From: Thalassospira lucentensis
GTDB taxonomy: Bacteria > Pseudomonadota > Alphaproteobacteria > Rhodospirillales > Thalassospiraceae
Direction: 5' to 3'
Assembly: GCF_032921865.1 (NCBI RefSeq)
Contig: NZ_CP136684.1
Location: 3,507,001 to 3,571,000, forward strand
Length of the DNA: 64,000 bases
A program made the position numbers and the translations under genes. Shown piece after piece: positions 36,928 to 45,994 of the stretch. The notes under the pieces are model-generated. The model was not told the origin of the DNA, ran no database searches, and saw only the letters and a program-made list of their open reading frames with translations. Positions within the stretch are counted from its first letter, which is position 1; each line of letters begins with the position of its first letter.

Positions 36928-38236
36928 CCTGCGTGTCCTCATCATTTCGCACGGACATCCCAGCATGTCGCTGGGCGGGGCCGAAGTGGCCTCCTACAAC
37001 CTGCATAAAGGTTTGAACGAACTGGACGGGGTGGAAAGTTTCTATCTGGCCCGTGTCGGTCATCCGGTGCCGCGCCACGGTGCGTCAGCACTGATGAGTT
37101 TGCGCCAGAAGGATAATGAAATCCTGTATCACGCTGAAAATTATGATCATTTTCTGCTGTCGAACGGGAATACCGATGAAATAGACCGCGATTTGCTGCG
37201 GTTCGTACGTGATTACGAGCCCGATGTGGTGCATTTCCATCACTATCTTGGCCTTGGTCTTGAAACGATCTATGCGATCCGAGAAGCCATGCCCGATGCT
37301 GCGATCTTCTTTACCTTCCATGAATTCCTGACGATCTGCCACAACCATGGGCAGATGGTCAAAAGCGGTGGCACGAAGCTTTGCAACCGGGCCAGCCCGA
37401 TCGAATGCAATGGCTGTTTCCAGAATATCTCGCCGGCGTCCTTCCTGCGTCGGGAACGGTTCATCAAGGCGATGCTTAATCTGGCCGACCATTATGTTTC
37501 GCCCAGCGATTTTCTCGCCGACCGGTTTGTCGACTGGGGGCTGGATCGTGACAAGATGTCGGTGATCGAGAACGGCTTGGACGTGAAGGAAGCGGCAAAT
37601 ACACGCCCGTTATCCAAGGCGCAGCCGCGCCGGTCGCGTTTCGCATTTTTCGGACAACTGACCATGTTCAAGGGGGCGGACATTCTGCTTGATGCAGTGG
37701 GGCGCGTACCTGACGACATCTGGGGTGATGATGCCCGCATGATGATCTTTGGTGGTAACCTTGAGCGGCAACCCATTGAATATCAGGAAAAAGTTCACGA
37801 CCTGATCGAGAAGGCCGGTGAACGTGTCCGGTTCTATGGCGCCTATCAGAACAGCGAAATGCCCAAACTGATGGAGCTTGCCGACTGGACGATCATTCCG
37901 TCGATCTGGTGGGAAAATTCCCCGATCGTCATCCAGGAAGCCTTCTTCCACGGGCGGCCGATGATCTGTTCGAATATCGGTGGCATGGCTGAAAAAATCA
38001 CCGACGGTGTTAATGGTCTGCATTTCCGTGTTGGCAGTGCCGAAGACCTTGCTGACCGTCTTGTCGATGCCCTTACCGACAACAAAATCTGGGATCGGAT
38101 GCGCGAGGGAATTCCACGCCCGCCGACCTATATCGATTGCGCCGAGCAACATCTCGCGCAGTACCGGGAGGTTCTCGAGACCCGCCCGATGTCTGTGACT
38201 CCTGTGTCGCAGCACTCCGTCGCCAGCACGGCATAA
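36914..38236 (+). CDS. GT4 glycosyltransferase, paralogue of the one upstream
   Basis: About 440 aa from ATG 36914 (CGGAG upstream); the open frame from 36851 adds non-homologous residues. The acceptor side has GHPSMSLGGAEVASYNLHKG, and the donor side has FFGQLTMFKGADILLDA and PIVIQEAFFHGRPMI. A Cys-containing segment (CNRASPIECNGCF) near 155-170 is a possible metal- or structure-binding insert also known in GT4 relatives. It overlaps the end of the pseudo-GT2 gene by 14 bases in another frame. Confidence 0.87.
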   Translation: MPSTDLRVLIISHGHPSMSLGGAEVASYNLHKGLNELDGVESFYLARVGHPVPRHGASALMSLRQKDNEILYHAENYDHFLLSNGNTDEIDRDLLRFVRDYEPDVVHFHHYLGLGLETIYAIREAMPDAAIFFTFHEFLTICHNHGQMVKSGGTKLCNRASPIECNGCFQNISPASFLRRERFIKAMLNLADHYVSPSDFLADRFVDWGLDRDKMSVIENGLDVKEAANTRPLSKAQPRRSRFAFFGQLTMFKGADILLDAVGRVPDDIWGDDARMMIFGGNLERQPIEYQEKVHDLIEKAGERVRFYGAYQNSEMPKLMELADWTIIPSIWWENSPIVIQEAFFHGRPMICSNIGGMAEKITDGVNGLHFRVGSAEDLADRLVDALTDNKIWDRMREGIPRPPTYIDCAEQHLAQYREVLETRPMSVTPVSQHSVASTA

Positions 38237-38272
38237 CGATAATCAGAAGTCACCTAGCCAAGGAGAAACACT

Positions 38273-39463
38273 ATGGCGCGCGTTCTCGTAATGATTCCAT
38301 CGGGCGAAGTCTACGACCACGACAGCGTCCGTTGGTACAATTATCAGCAGATTCAACGCTATATCGATCACTATCACAATATTGGCGATGCGTTCGTATA
38401 TGATTCGTCGCTGAAACTGATGAATTTTGAAAAGCTTGGCGTTGTCGAGATTGCCAACCCGGATATGGCCCAGATCGACAAGCTGCGCGAGGAATATGAC
38501 TATGTCTTCCTGCGCGGGTCGAATTACATCCATTCCCAGATGGACTGGCGCAACACCATTGAGGTACTTGAACGTTTACGCCTGCCGGTTCTCGGTTTTG
38601 GCTTGGGCGCTCAGGCCCCGGTCAAAGGCAAGATCAATCTGTCCGAACAGACGAAAACCGTTCTGCACATGATGGCAGATTCAACCACGTCTATCGGGGT
38701 GCGTGGTGCCTATACCGCGCAGGTTCTGTGGGATATCGGCATTCGCAATGTGCGTATTGTCGGTTGCCCGACTGCCTTCCGTTCGAACAATCCGAATATG
38801 CGTATAAAGCTGCCGGAACTCGATACGGTCAAGAATGTCGGTATCACGCTTCGCCGCGAAGTTTCATCGTCCTATGCACAGAATATCGAACGTTATCTGA
38901 CCTTCCACCGTGATCTGGTCAAGGACCTCGCGCACCGGTTCGATAATGTCACACTGATGGCACAGGGCGAACCCGAAGAAAAGAAACTGGTCTTTGGCAC
39001 CGACGAACAGAAAGAACAGGCCATTGCCGAGCTGCGTGGCAATCCGAATGTCGGTAAATGGTACATGGATGACGAGATGGAACGCCTGTATCGCTCCAAG
39101 ATGTTCTATTCCGACGTGGTTGCCGATTACGAAAACCTTGTACGCCAGAAAGACTGTGTTCTGGGTTATCGCCTGCACGGCAATCTGATGGCGCTGTCGA
39201 ACGGTGTTCCGTCGATCTATTTCACCTATGACAGCCGCACAGTCGAATTTGCCGAAACCTATCAGATCCCGTCCTATGACGTGTTCTCGAAGAAGGAGTT
39301 CGTGCTCGAGGATTACTGGAATCAGGATTTGTTCGACAAATTCAATCGCGCCTGGTTCCAGACCTATCGCGAGATGGCAACGTTCCTGACGGAAAACAAT
39401 ATCGATCACAAAATGGTCGATGTAATGACCCGAGACGCTCAGCCCGAGCGCAAGGTCGCCTGA
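38273..39463 (+). CDS. polysaccharide pyruvyl transferase-family protein (copy 1)
   Basis: A 396-aa protein. The FLRGSNYIH, GVRGAYTAQVLWDIGI, IVGCPTAF and GYRLHGNLMALSNGVPSIYF blocks match the polysaccharide pyruvyl transferase (CsaB/WcaK) fold. Members add a pyruvate ketal from PEP to a sugar, but several act as GT-B-type sugar transferases. AAGGAG lies just before the ATG. A second copy lies at 40658, after galE. Confidence 0.82.
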   Translation: MARVLVMIPSGEVYDHDSVRWYNYQQIQRYIDHYHNIGDAFVYDSSLKLMNFEKLGVVEIANPDMAQIDKLREEYDYVFLRGSNYIHSQMDWRNTIEVLERLRLPVLGFGLGAQAPVKGKINLSEQTKTVLHMMADSTTSIGVRGAYTAQVLWDIGIRNVRIVGCPTAFRSNNPNMRIKLPELDTVKNVGITLRREVSSSYAQNIERYLTFHRDLVKDLAHRFDNVTLMAQGEPEEKKLVFGTDEQKEQAIAELRGNPNVGKWYMDDEMERLYRSKMFYSDVVADYENLVRQKDCVLGYRLHGNLMALSNGVPSIYFTYDSRTVEFAETYQIPSYDVFSKKEFVLEDYWNQDLFDKFNRAWFQTYREMATFLTENNIDHKMVDVMTRDAQPERKVA

Positions 39464-39475
39464 TCAAACCCGGTG

Positions 39476-39510
39476 CAGTCATCCCGCACCGGTATCGGGC
39501 GGGATGACTG
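39476..39510 (+). other. perfect 12-bp hairpin between the transferase gene and galE
   Basis: CAGTCATCCCGC (39476-39487) pairs with GCGGGATGACTG (39499-39510) around 11 nt. An alternative CGGTGC/GCACCG stem (39471-39476 with 39486-39491) competes with it. No T run follows. It could adjust mRNA levels between the two genes. Confidence 0.5.
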
Positions 39511-39562
39511 TGCCACCACAAGCATGTCCGAAAAAGGACAGCGATAACAAGGAGACACGGCA

Positions 39563-40561
39563 ATGACTGTACTTGTAACGGGTGGCGCAGGTTATATCGG
39601 TAGCCACGCAGCGCTTGCACTTCTGGATGCCGGGCGAAAGGTCGTCGTCCTCGATAATCTCAGTCAGGGGCATCGCTGGGCTGTTCCGGCCGGGGCTGCC
39701 TTTGTCGAAGGTGACTGCGGTGATTATGAACTGGTTCGCAAGCTTGTTGCGGATCACGATGTCACGGCAATCATGCATTTTGCAGGATCGATCATCGTGC
39801 CGGAATCGGTGGTTTATCCGCTTGATTATTACTATAACAACACGGTGAATTCCCGTGCTCTGGCACAGGCTGCTGTCGATGCGGGCATCCGGCATTTCAT
39901 CTTCTCCTCGACTGCGGGTGTTTACGGTGAACCCGCCAAAACCCCGATCCTTGAAGATTTCCCGTCAAAACCGATTTCGCCTTATGGCACGTCGAAAATG
40001 ATGACGGAAAAGATGCTGGCCGATGCATCCGTTGCCCATGACATGAACTATGTCGCGTTGCGCTATTTCAATGTTGCCGGTGCCGATCCCAAAGGACGGG
40101 CAGGGCAGACATCACGCAAGGCAACCCACCTGATCAAAATCGCCAGCCAGGCGGCAACAGGTGTCCGTTCGCATCTGGAAATCTATGGCGAAGATTACGA
40201 GACCCCGGATGGCACCTGCATCCGAGATTACATCCATGTTTCAGATCTTGCCAATGCGCATGTGCTTGCATTGGAATATCTGGAAAATGGCGGTGAAAGC
40301 GACGTGATGAATTGCGGCTATGGTCGTGGTTTTTCAGTCAAGGAAGTGATTTCAGCGGTCAAGGAAGTATCGGGTGTCGATTTCCCCGTCAAACTGGCTG
40401 AACGTCGCCCGGGTGATCCGGCTGCCTTGATTGCGGGTGCGGATCGTGTTCGCGAGAAGCTCGGCTGGGAGCCGAAACATGATGATCTTGAGATGATTGT
40501 GCGCCACGCCCTTGATTGGGAAGAAAGCCTTAAAACCCGTCAGGTGGTTGACGCCGCATAA
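39563..40561 (+). CDS. galE: UDP-glucose 4-epimerase
   Basis: A 332-aa extended short-chain dehydrogenase. TGGAGYIG (6-13) is the NAD-binding loop and YGTSK (Y141, K145) the catalytic YxxxK. HFAGSIIVPESVVYPLDYY resembles GalE. It interconverts UDP-glucose and UDP-galactose (or the N-acetyl forms), supplying donors for the island's glycosyltransferases. AAGGAGACACGGC precedes the ATG. There is no gal operon around it. Confidence 0.9.
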   Translation: MTVLVTGGAGYIGSHAALALLDAGRKVVVLDNLSQGHRWAVPAGAAFVEGDCGDYELVRKLVADHDVTAIMHFAGSIIVPESVVYPLDYYYNNTVNSRALAQAAVDAGIRHFIFSSTAGVYGEPAKTPILEDFPSKPISPYGTSKMMTEKMLADASVAHDMNYVALRYFNVAGADPKGRAGQTSRKATHLIKIASQAATGVRSHLEIYGEDYETPDGTCIRDYIHVSDLANAHVLALEYLENGGESDVMNCGYGRGFSVKEVISAVKEVSGVDFPVKLAERRPGDPAALIAGADRVREKLGWEPKHDDLEMIVRHALDWEESLKTRQVVDAA

Positions 40562-40657
40562 CACCCACGCGCCAGAAAGGGAGGAAACGTCCATTACGAG
40601 CAAGCGGTTCAGAAGGACTGAATAAAGGCCCGAACCGCCACAGCAGGAGTACCAGAC

Positions 40658-41863
40658 ATGAGCCAGAATATCCCCTCAACTGGCCAGAAACCTCGTATCG
40701 GCGTTCTCATGCCGGCAGGCAGAGTTGTCGAGAATGTAGGAGTGGTAACGCATAATTTCGGTTCCCCCGAAAAATCAACGCGGCATTTCAGCAATATCGG
40801 TGATTGCTTTGTCTATGATTCGTCCCTGCGAATTCTCGATTATGCTGAACTGCAACCCATTTATGCCCCGGCTAGCGGCGACCTGACACCGGCTCAGGTC
40901 GAGAATATCAATCAGCTCGACTACATCTTTTTGCGCGGATCGAACTATATTCATACCAACGGTCAATGGGATCCGATCACACGTGTCCTGGAACAGACCA
41001 ATGTTCCGGTTATCGCATTCGGGATCGGTGTGCAGACCCCTGATAATTCGGAAGAATATGTCAATGAATCGACCAAGCGCTTTTTGCAGGTCGTTTCGCA
41101 TCGTTCAACCACTCTTGGCGTGCGCGGCCATCTTTCAAAAAAAGCGTTGAATTCGATCGGGATCAAAAATGTCCGTATTTTTGGATGCCCGACGGCATTT
41201 CGACACTGCAAACCGAAACTGACGCTGCCGCGTCTCAAGTCGACCGATATCAAAAAACTTGGCTTTACCCTGCGGCGCAAAACACCCAGATGCGTCATGT
41301 TTCAACGATATCTGATTCGGACACTCGCCGAACGATATCAAACCGAACTTCTTTGTGCCGGCGAGCTGGAAGAAAAGGCGATCTTCTATGCGCGCTGCAA
41401 CCAGATTGCCAATGCGGATGAAGTGATGTCAAAGGCCGTCAATCAGCTCATTACAGAAGGCTGGTTATACGGTGAAACGGATCCGTTATTGCAAATTTAT
41501 AAATCGTCACTCGCAGTATTCGAGACGGTGGCTGATTTCGAGGAAGCCGAGCGGCATCTTGATGCTGTGACCGGGTTCCGTTTGCACGGCAATCTTCTGG
41601 CGCTCGCCAATGAGGTGCCAGCCCTTTACATCACCTATGACACGCGGACCCGTGAGTTTGTCAAAACGCTTGGTATTCCGCATGTCGACGGTCGCTATAT
41701 CGACAAATTTTCCTTCGAAGAAGCATGGGATCAGGCAGATTTCGGCCATTTCGAGGAAACCTACCAGATGCGGTTTGGCGAACTGAAAACCTTCCTCGAA
41801 GAAAACGGCATGGCACATCGCCTCGGCACTACCCCGACCCCATACGTGGTTGAGGCGGCGTAA
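40658..41863 (+). CDS. polysaccharide pyruvyl transferase-family protein (copy 2)
   Basis: A 401-aa paralogue of the protein at 38273-39463. It shares FLRGSNYIHT, LGVRGHLSKKALNSIGI, IFGCPTAFRHCKP and GFRLHGNLLALANEVPALYI. The middle part differs more, so the two may act on different sugars or form a hetero-complex. A terminator follows, which probably closes the main glyco-operon. Confidence 0.82.
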   Translation: MSQNIPSTGQKPRIGVLMPAGRVVENVGVVTHNFGSPEKSTRHFSNIGDCFVYDSSLRILDYAELQPIYAPASGDLTPAQVENINQLDYIFLRGSNYIHTNGQWDPITRVLEQTNVPVIAFGIGVQTPDNSEEYVNESTKRFLQVVSHRSTTLGVRGHLSKKALNSIGIKNVRIFGCPTAFRHCKPKLTLPRLKSTDIKKLGFTLRRKTPRCVMFQRYLIRTLAERYQTELLCAGELEEKAIFYARCNQIANADEVMSKAVNQLITEGWLYGETDPLLQIYKSSLAVFETVADFEEAERHLDAVTGFRLHGNLLALANEVPALYITYDTRTREFVKTLGIPHVDGRYIDKFSFEEAWDQADFGHFEETYQMRFGELKTFLEENGMAHRLGTTPTPYVVEAA

Positions 41864-41873
41864 CCATGCTGCT

Positions 41874-41920
41874 CGGGCATGGCCGGTTTCCTAGTTCCGG
41901 TCATGCCCGGTTTTCTTTTC
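41874..41920 (+). terminator. Rho-independent terminator of the main glyco-operon
   Basis: CGGGCATG plus GCCGG-type bases (41874-41886) pair with CCGG and TCATGCCCG (41897-41909), with one G-T pair, around a 10-nt loop. TTTTCTTTTC follows. Confidence 0.85.
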
Positions 41921-41945
41921 ATTTTGAACGGCCATGGATGGATAA

Positions 41946-43136
41946 GTGTTAAACAGATCGCATATCCGCTACGCGACGATCCTGATTGCAACAGTGCTGT
42001 CAGGCGGCGGCATCCTTGCATTCTCATCACCGAATTCTGCGGCGCTGGAACTTAAAGTCACCGGGCCGGAAAAGATCATTTTTGATAGCGATGTTGCGGG
42101 ATGTGATTCGCATCATTTGCCCGACGCGCCCGCGCGCGCATTTCGTGATGACAGGGGGCGCATGATCCTGTTTGCGCCAAATTTCCAAAACCGTGCTTTT
42201 GTTGGTTATGGCTTTGACAGTCTGAAACCCGATTGTGACAGCCGGTTCATGGCCGCCGGGAAAGCGCAGCCCGATCTTTTGGATGATCGCACCTGGATCC
42301 ATGCAATTTACACCAAAGATGGAAGAAATGTTTACGCACTCGGCAGTGCCAGTTTCATGCCGTATCGTCACGAAATGCCCTGCAAGGGACGGACAAAGCG
42401 GATTGATTGCTGGATCAATGGATTGGTGACGCTGAAATCGACCGATGGTGGGAAGACGTTCGATTATCTTGGTCAGCCGCCCCATCATGCACCTTTCCCG
42501 CCGCCGGAACCGTATCGGGATGATCGGAAGCGTGCACCAAGCTATGTGACGGTCACCAACATCATCAATTGGCAGAATTATCTGTATGCGATTGTCTGGC
42601 GTCGCGAGGAGGAATGGAAAAACTCGCGCAATTGTCTGGTGCGAGCACCTGCCAATGATCCGTCAAGCTGGCAGGTATGGGACGGTAATGACTTTATTGA
42701 GGCCGCAAACCTGACCGATCAGGGATGGCAGATACAGCAAACCGATTGCGCGCGCGTCGGCCCCAAGGGAATTACGTCGATCCGCGGGTTTGTAAGGCAT
42801 GAAGGTACAAATACCTTCATCGCGATCTATCAGCACCGTCAACGCAACAAGGACGGCACGGATCGGCACGGCATGTTTTATTCGACATCGCCGGATATGA
42901 AAAACTGGTCGGAGCCGAAGTTTCTGCTTGATGAGGATCTTGATCCCGATGCCGGGCCGGGGGACCCGTTTGCCGCCTATGCCACCATGATTGACGAAGA
43001 CAGCCAGGACCGGCTTTTCAGCACCGTCGATGACGAGGCCAGCCTCGTTTTCGTCCGTCTGATCCCAAAGCCCCATAACGGAAAGTGGCGGGTGCCACGG
43101 CAATTGGTGCGGTTCCCCGTTTCCATTACGAAGTAA
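41946..43136 (+). CDS. secreted Asp-box (sialidase-like propeller) protein
   Basis: A 396-aa protein starting at a GTG. A signal peptide (hydrophobic about 10-27) is followed by a soluble region with an Asp-box, STDGGKTF, and other short strands such as FYSTSPDMKNWSEPKFLL. These features are common in five- or six-bladed beta-propellers that bind or cleave glycans. Catalytic residues cannot be assigned. It lies just after the glyco-operon terminator and 11 bp before rfbC, so it likely acts on or near the same surface glycan, in the periplasm or outside. Confidence 0.6.
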   Translation: MLNRSHIRYATILIATVLSGGGILAFSSPNSAALELKVTGPEKIIFDSDVAGCDSHHLPDAPARAFRDDRGRMILFAPNFQNRAFVGYGFDSLKPDCDSRFMAAGKAQPDLLDDRTWIHAIYTKDGRNVYALGSASFMPYRHEMPCKGRTKRIDCWINGLVTLKSTDGGKTFDYLGQPPHHAPFPPPEPYRDDRKRAPSYVTVTNIINWQNYLYAIVWRREEEWKNSRNCLVRAPANDPSSWQVWDGNDFIEAANLTDQGWQIQQTDCARVGPKGITSIRGFVRHEGTNTFIAIYQHRQRNKDGTDRHGMFYSTSPDMKNWSEPKFLLDEDLDPDAGPGDPFAAYATMIDEDSQDRLFSTVDDEASLVFVRLIPKPHNGKWRVPRQLVRFPVSITK

Positions 43137-43147
43137 AGGACAAGGCC

Positions 43148-43771
43148 ATGGAATTTGATCGCTTTGATATTGACGGGCCGGTGCTGTTTGTACCGAACCG
43201 TCATCGTGATCCGCGCGGGACATTTGCCGAGACCTTTCGCGAGGATGAATTTCGTGCGGCAATTGGCGATGTGACATTGGTGCAGGAAAACCAGTCGATC
43301 AGCAAACCGGTCAACACCATTCGGGGCTTGCATTATCAATCCGAACCGCGCGCGCAAGGGAAACTGGTGCGCGTGACCACCGGAGCGATCATGGATATCG
43401 CTGTTGATCTGCGCCCGCATTCACAGACATTCGGTCAGCATATCAAGATCGAGCTGTCCGAAGAAAACTGGTATCAGCTATGGATCCCGCCGGGATTTGC
43501 GCATGGTTTTCGCACGATGCGTCCCGATACGACCGTGATTTACAAGGTATCGGATTATTACAGTCCCGAGCATGATCGCGGGATCGCCTGGAATGACCCT
43601 GATCTTCACATTGACTGGGAACTGTACGGGCAACAGCCGGTATTATCGGAAAAGGACAAAGATCAACCAGCACTGGTCGAGCTGTTTTCGATAGATGTTG
43701 CCCGGGCTGCGGAGGCGAACCGGGCGATGGTGCATGGTATAGGGCGTTATCGGGCTTCGACGGGCGACTGA
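43148..43771 (+). CDS. rfbC: dTDP-4-dehydrorhamnose 3,5-epimerase family protein
   Basis: A 207-aa RmlC-type cupin. The catalytic His is H62 in RGLHYQ, and the IPPGFAHGF and IYKVSDYYSPEHDRGI segments hold the expected Tyr. Start ATG 43148 follows AAAGGACAAGG; the longer frame from 43085 overlaps the upstream gene and is not homologous. It would convert dTDP-4-keto-6-deoxyglucose to the rhamnose precursor. rfbA, rfbB and rfbD are not in the window. Its last 25 bases overlap the convergent HD-GYP gene. Confidence 0.88.
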   Translation: MEFDRFDIDGPVLFVPNRHRDPRGTFAETFREDEFRAAIGDVTLVQENQSISKPVNTIRGLHYQSEPRAQGKLVRVTTGAIMDIAVDLRPHSQTFGQHIKIELSEENWYQLWIPPGFAHGFRTMRPDTTVIYKVSDYYSPEHDRGIAWNDPDLHIDWELYGQQPVLSEKDKDQPALVELFSIDVARAAEANRAMVHGIGRYRASTGD

Positions 43772-44877
43772 TAAAGCGGTGCCAGGGCAATCAGGCTTTC
43801 ATCCGGCGTTTGCTGAATGGAATTGACATTCTTTTCCAGTGTCCTGCCCAAGGCATGGACCAGAACCATTTCCAGTTTGCCGTCATTGGCCATTTGTAAA
43901 AGAATTGCCAGTGATTCCGCGACGGTAAAGGGTTCCTTGTAGGTGCGACGTTCCAGCAGAGCGCCCATAATGTCACAGATGGTCAGAATACGCGTCAGAT
44001 CGCGAATTTGGTCACCTGCCAGACCGTCAGGATACCCGCTGCCATTCAGAAATTCGTGATGATGCAGGATGGCATCCAGAACATCTTCGGCAATGCCGTC
44101 CTGCCGGGCCAGAAATTTATATCCTGCCCCCGGATGGGTGCGGATGACATCAAACTCTTCTGCTGTCAGCTTGCCCGGTTTATCAAGGATTGACGCAGGT
44201 ATATCCACCTTCCCGATATCATGCAGTAGTCCTGCGGTCGTCAGTTTTTCAATATCTGCCTTGCGCATCCCCATATTGGTCGCAAATGCGCAGGCCAATC
44301 CGGTTACGATCAGAATGTGCTGAAATGTCGTATGGTGATAGGCCCGTACAGTGGATAGCCATTCATTAACGCCAATATTGCTAATGGTCTTGGCGATTTC
44401 TTCGCCGGTTGCCGCAACCTCGCCAAGATCAACCGGTTTGTTGGTGGTAAACCGGGCGAAGGTATTTTCAAGTGTTTTTGCGGCCCCGTTGACGGCCTTG
44501 CTGGCTGTCGGGGTGAGTATCCCCGCCGTTTCACGAATGTCTTCGATGATCTTTGCCAGTCCGGCATCGCCTACCGGCCTGTGGATCGTCTTGCGTGCGC
44601 CAAGGGTGGTTGCCTGCAATTCTTCCTGTAGGTTGCCTTTTGTAATCGCGAAAATCTGTTTGCACCGGGCAGGGGCAGCCTTGCGGAATGCAGCAAGCTT
44701 GGCGATGTTTTCACCGTTGCCAAGGTCGACATCAAGTACGATGGTATCGGCATCCAGCGGAATTTTATCTGCCATCGATGATGTGCGGATGTCGAAGCCA
44801 AGCAGGGATGCCGGCATCAAATCAGTGCGATCTCTTTCGCAAACGACATGCAGTATGTTGGGGGTGCCGGTGTTCAA
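43747..44877 (-). CDS. HD-GYP-type signalling protein with receiver-like N-terminus
   Basis: About 376 aa. The N-terminal ~120 residues resemble a response-regulator receiver fold (TIVLDVDLG with an acidic pocket). The C-terminal half is an HD-GYP domain with HDIGK, HHHE and NGSGYP, predicted to hydrolyse cyclic di-GMP. The start is unclear: the frame opens at TTG 44952, which overlaps a TATAAT, so I use TTG 44877. An out-of-frame ATG (44889) with AGGCGG upstream is better placed but stops after four codons. It is convergent with rfbC, next to the glyco-island, so it may tune surface-glycan output. Confidence 0.75.
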   Translation of the reverse strand: MNTGTPNILHVVCERDRTDLMPASLLGFDIRTSSMADKIPLDADTIVLDVDLGNGENIAKLAAFRKAAPARCKQIFAITKGNLQEELQATTLGARKTIHRPVGDAGLAKIIEDIRETAGILTPTASKAVNGAAKTLENTFARFTTNKPVDLGEVAATGEEIAKTISNIGVNEWLSTVRAYHHTTFQHILIVTGLACAFATNMGMRKADIEKLTTAGLLHDIGKVDIPASILDKPGKLTAEEFDVIRTHPGAGYKFLARQDGIAEDVLDAILHHHEFLNGSGYPDGLAGDQIRDLTRILTICDIMGALLERRTYKEPFTVAESLAILLQMANDGKLEMVLVHALGRTLEKNVNSIQQTPDESLIALAPLYQSPVEAR

Positions 44878-44974
44878 TTTGTGGCCATAACAGTGGTTTC
44901 CGCCTGATTTTATCTTTGATATTCGTTTGAATATAAGAATTTTATCAAGCAATTATAAGCCACTAATTACAAAA

Positions 44975-45994
44975 TTATGCTGCCAGCGCGGCAATCACCT
45001 GTTCCTTGCTTAATATCCCGATTGGTTCCTTTTTGCCATTGATCACCGCCATTGATCCGCCTGTTGCCAGCGCCACAGGCAGAATATCTTCAAGGCGCAT
45101 ATCACCGGTAATCTCGGGCCAGCTTGCATTAACTTCACCGCCATTGACCAACGGTTGCATCAATGTTTTGGCGCGCAACACACGCGATCTGTTCACATCA
45201 CGGGTAAAGGCGCGGACATAATCATCAGCGGGACGCATGATGATTTCTTCCGGTCGACCGATTTGGATCAGTTTACCATCTTTCAGGATCGCAATCCGGT
45301 CGCCCAGTTTAAGTGCCTCGTCGAGATCATGGGTAATAAACACGATGGTTTTGTGAAGCTCTCCCTGAAGCTTCATCAGTTCATCCTGCATGTCATTGCG
45401 GATAAGGGGATCAAGAGCGGAAAATGCCTCGTCCATCAAAAGAACTTCGGGGTCCGTGGTCAGTGCGCGGGCAAGGCCGACGCGCTGCTGCATCCCGCCT
45501 GATAACTGATTGGGAAACTTGTCCTCGTATCCGGCCAGACCGACCCGTTCGATCCAGTTGCGTGCCGCATTCTCGCGCGTGTTGCGGTCCACATCCTGAA
45601 TTTCAAGGCCATAGCCGACATTATCCATCACACTGCGATGTGGCAGAAGGCCAAAGCGTTGAAACACCATACCAAGCCGCTTTCGCCGGAACGCATTCAG
45701 CTCATTGATGCTCATGGCAAGGATATCGGTGCCGTCAAAAAGTACTTCGCCGGATGTCGGGTCAATCAGCCGGTTAAGATGGCGGATCAGAGTTGACTTT
45801 CCAGACCCCGAAAGTCCCATAACCACAAATGTTTCACCGCGTTCGATAGAAAGAGACACATCATGCAGCCCGACCGTATGGCCTGTTTGGGCAAGTATTT
45901 CATCCTTGTCTGCACCGTCTCGTGCAAGCTTTAGCGACTTTTCTGGATCGGGGCCGAAGATTTTGAAAATATTGCGGATTTCGATATAGCTCAT
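44975..45994 (-). CDS. proV: glycine betaine/proline ABC transporter ATPase (system 2)
   Basis: A 339-aa ProV/OpuAA-type ATPase. Walker A is GLSGSGKST (K66), the signature is LSGGMQQR, and FITHDLDEALKLGDRI is characteristic. The C-terminal region is a shortened CBS-like segment that may sense ionic strength. Its start overlaps the permease stop by 4 bases (system 2: permease then ATPase). There is no binding protein in this unit. Confidence 0.9.
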   Translation of the reverse strand: MSYIEIRNIFKIFGPDPEKSLKLARDGADKDEILAQTGHTVGLHDVSLSIERGETFVVMGLSGSGKSTLIRHLNRLIDPTSGEVLFDGTDILAMSINELNAFRRKRLGMVFQRFGLLPHRSVMDNVGYGLEIQDVDRNTRENAARNWIERVGLAGYEDKFPNQLSGGMQQRVGLARALTTDPEVLLMDEAFSALDPLIRNDMQDELMKLQGELHKTIVFITHDLDEALKLGDRIAILKDGKLIQIGRPEEIIMRPADDYVRAFTRDVNRSRVLRAKTLMQPLVNGGEVNASWPEITGDMRLEDILPVALATGGSMAVINGKKEPIGILSKEQVIAALAA

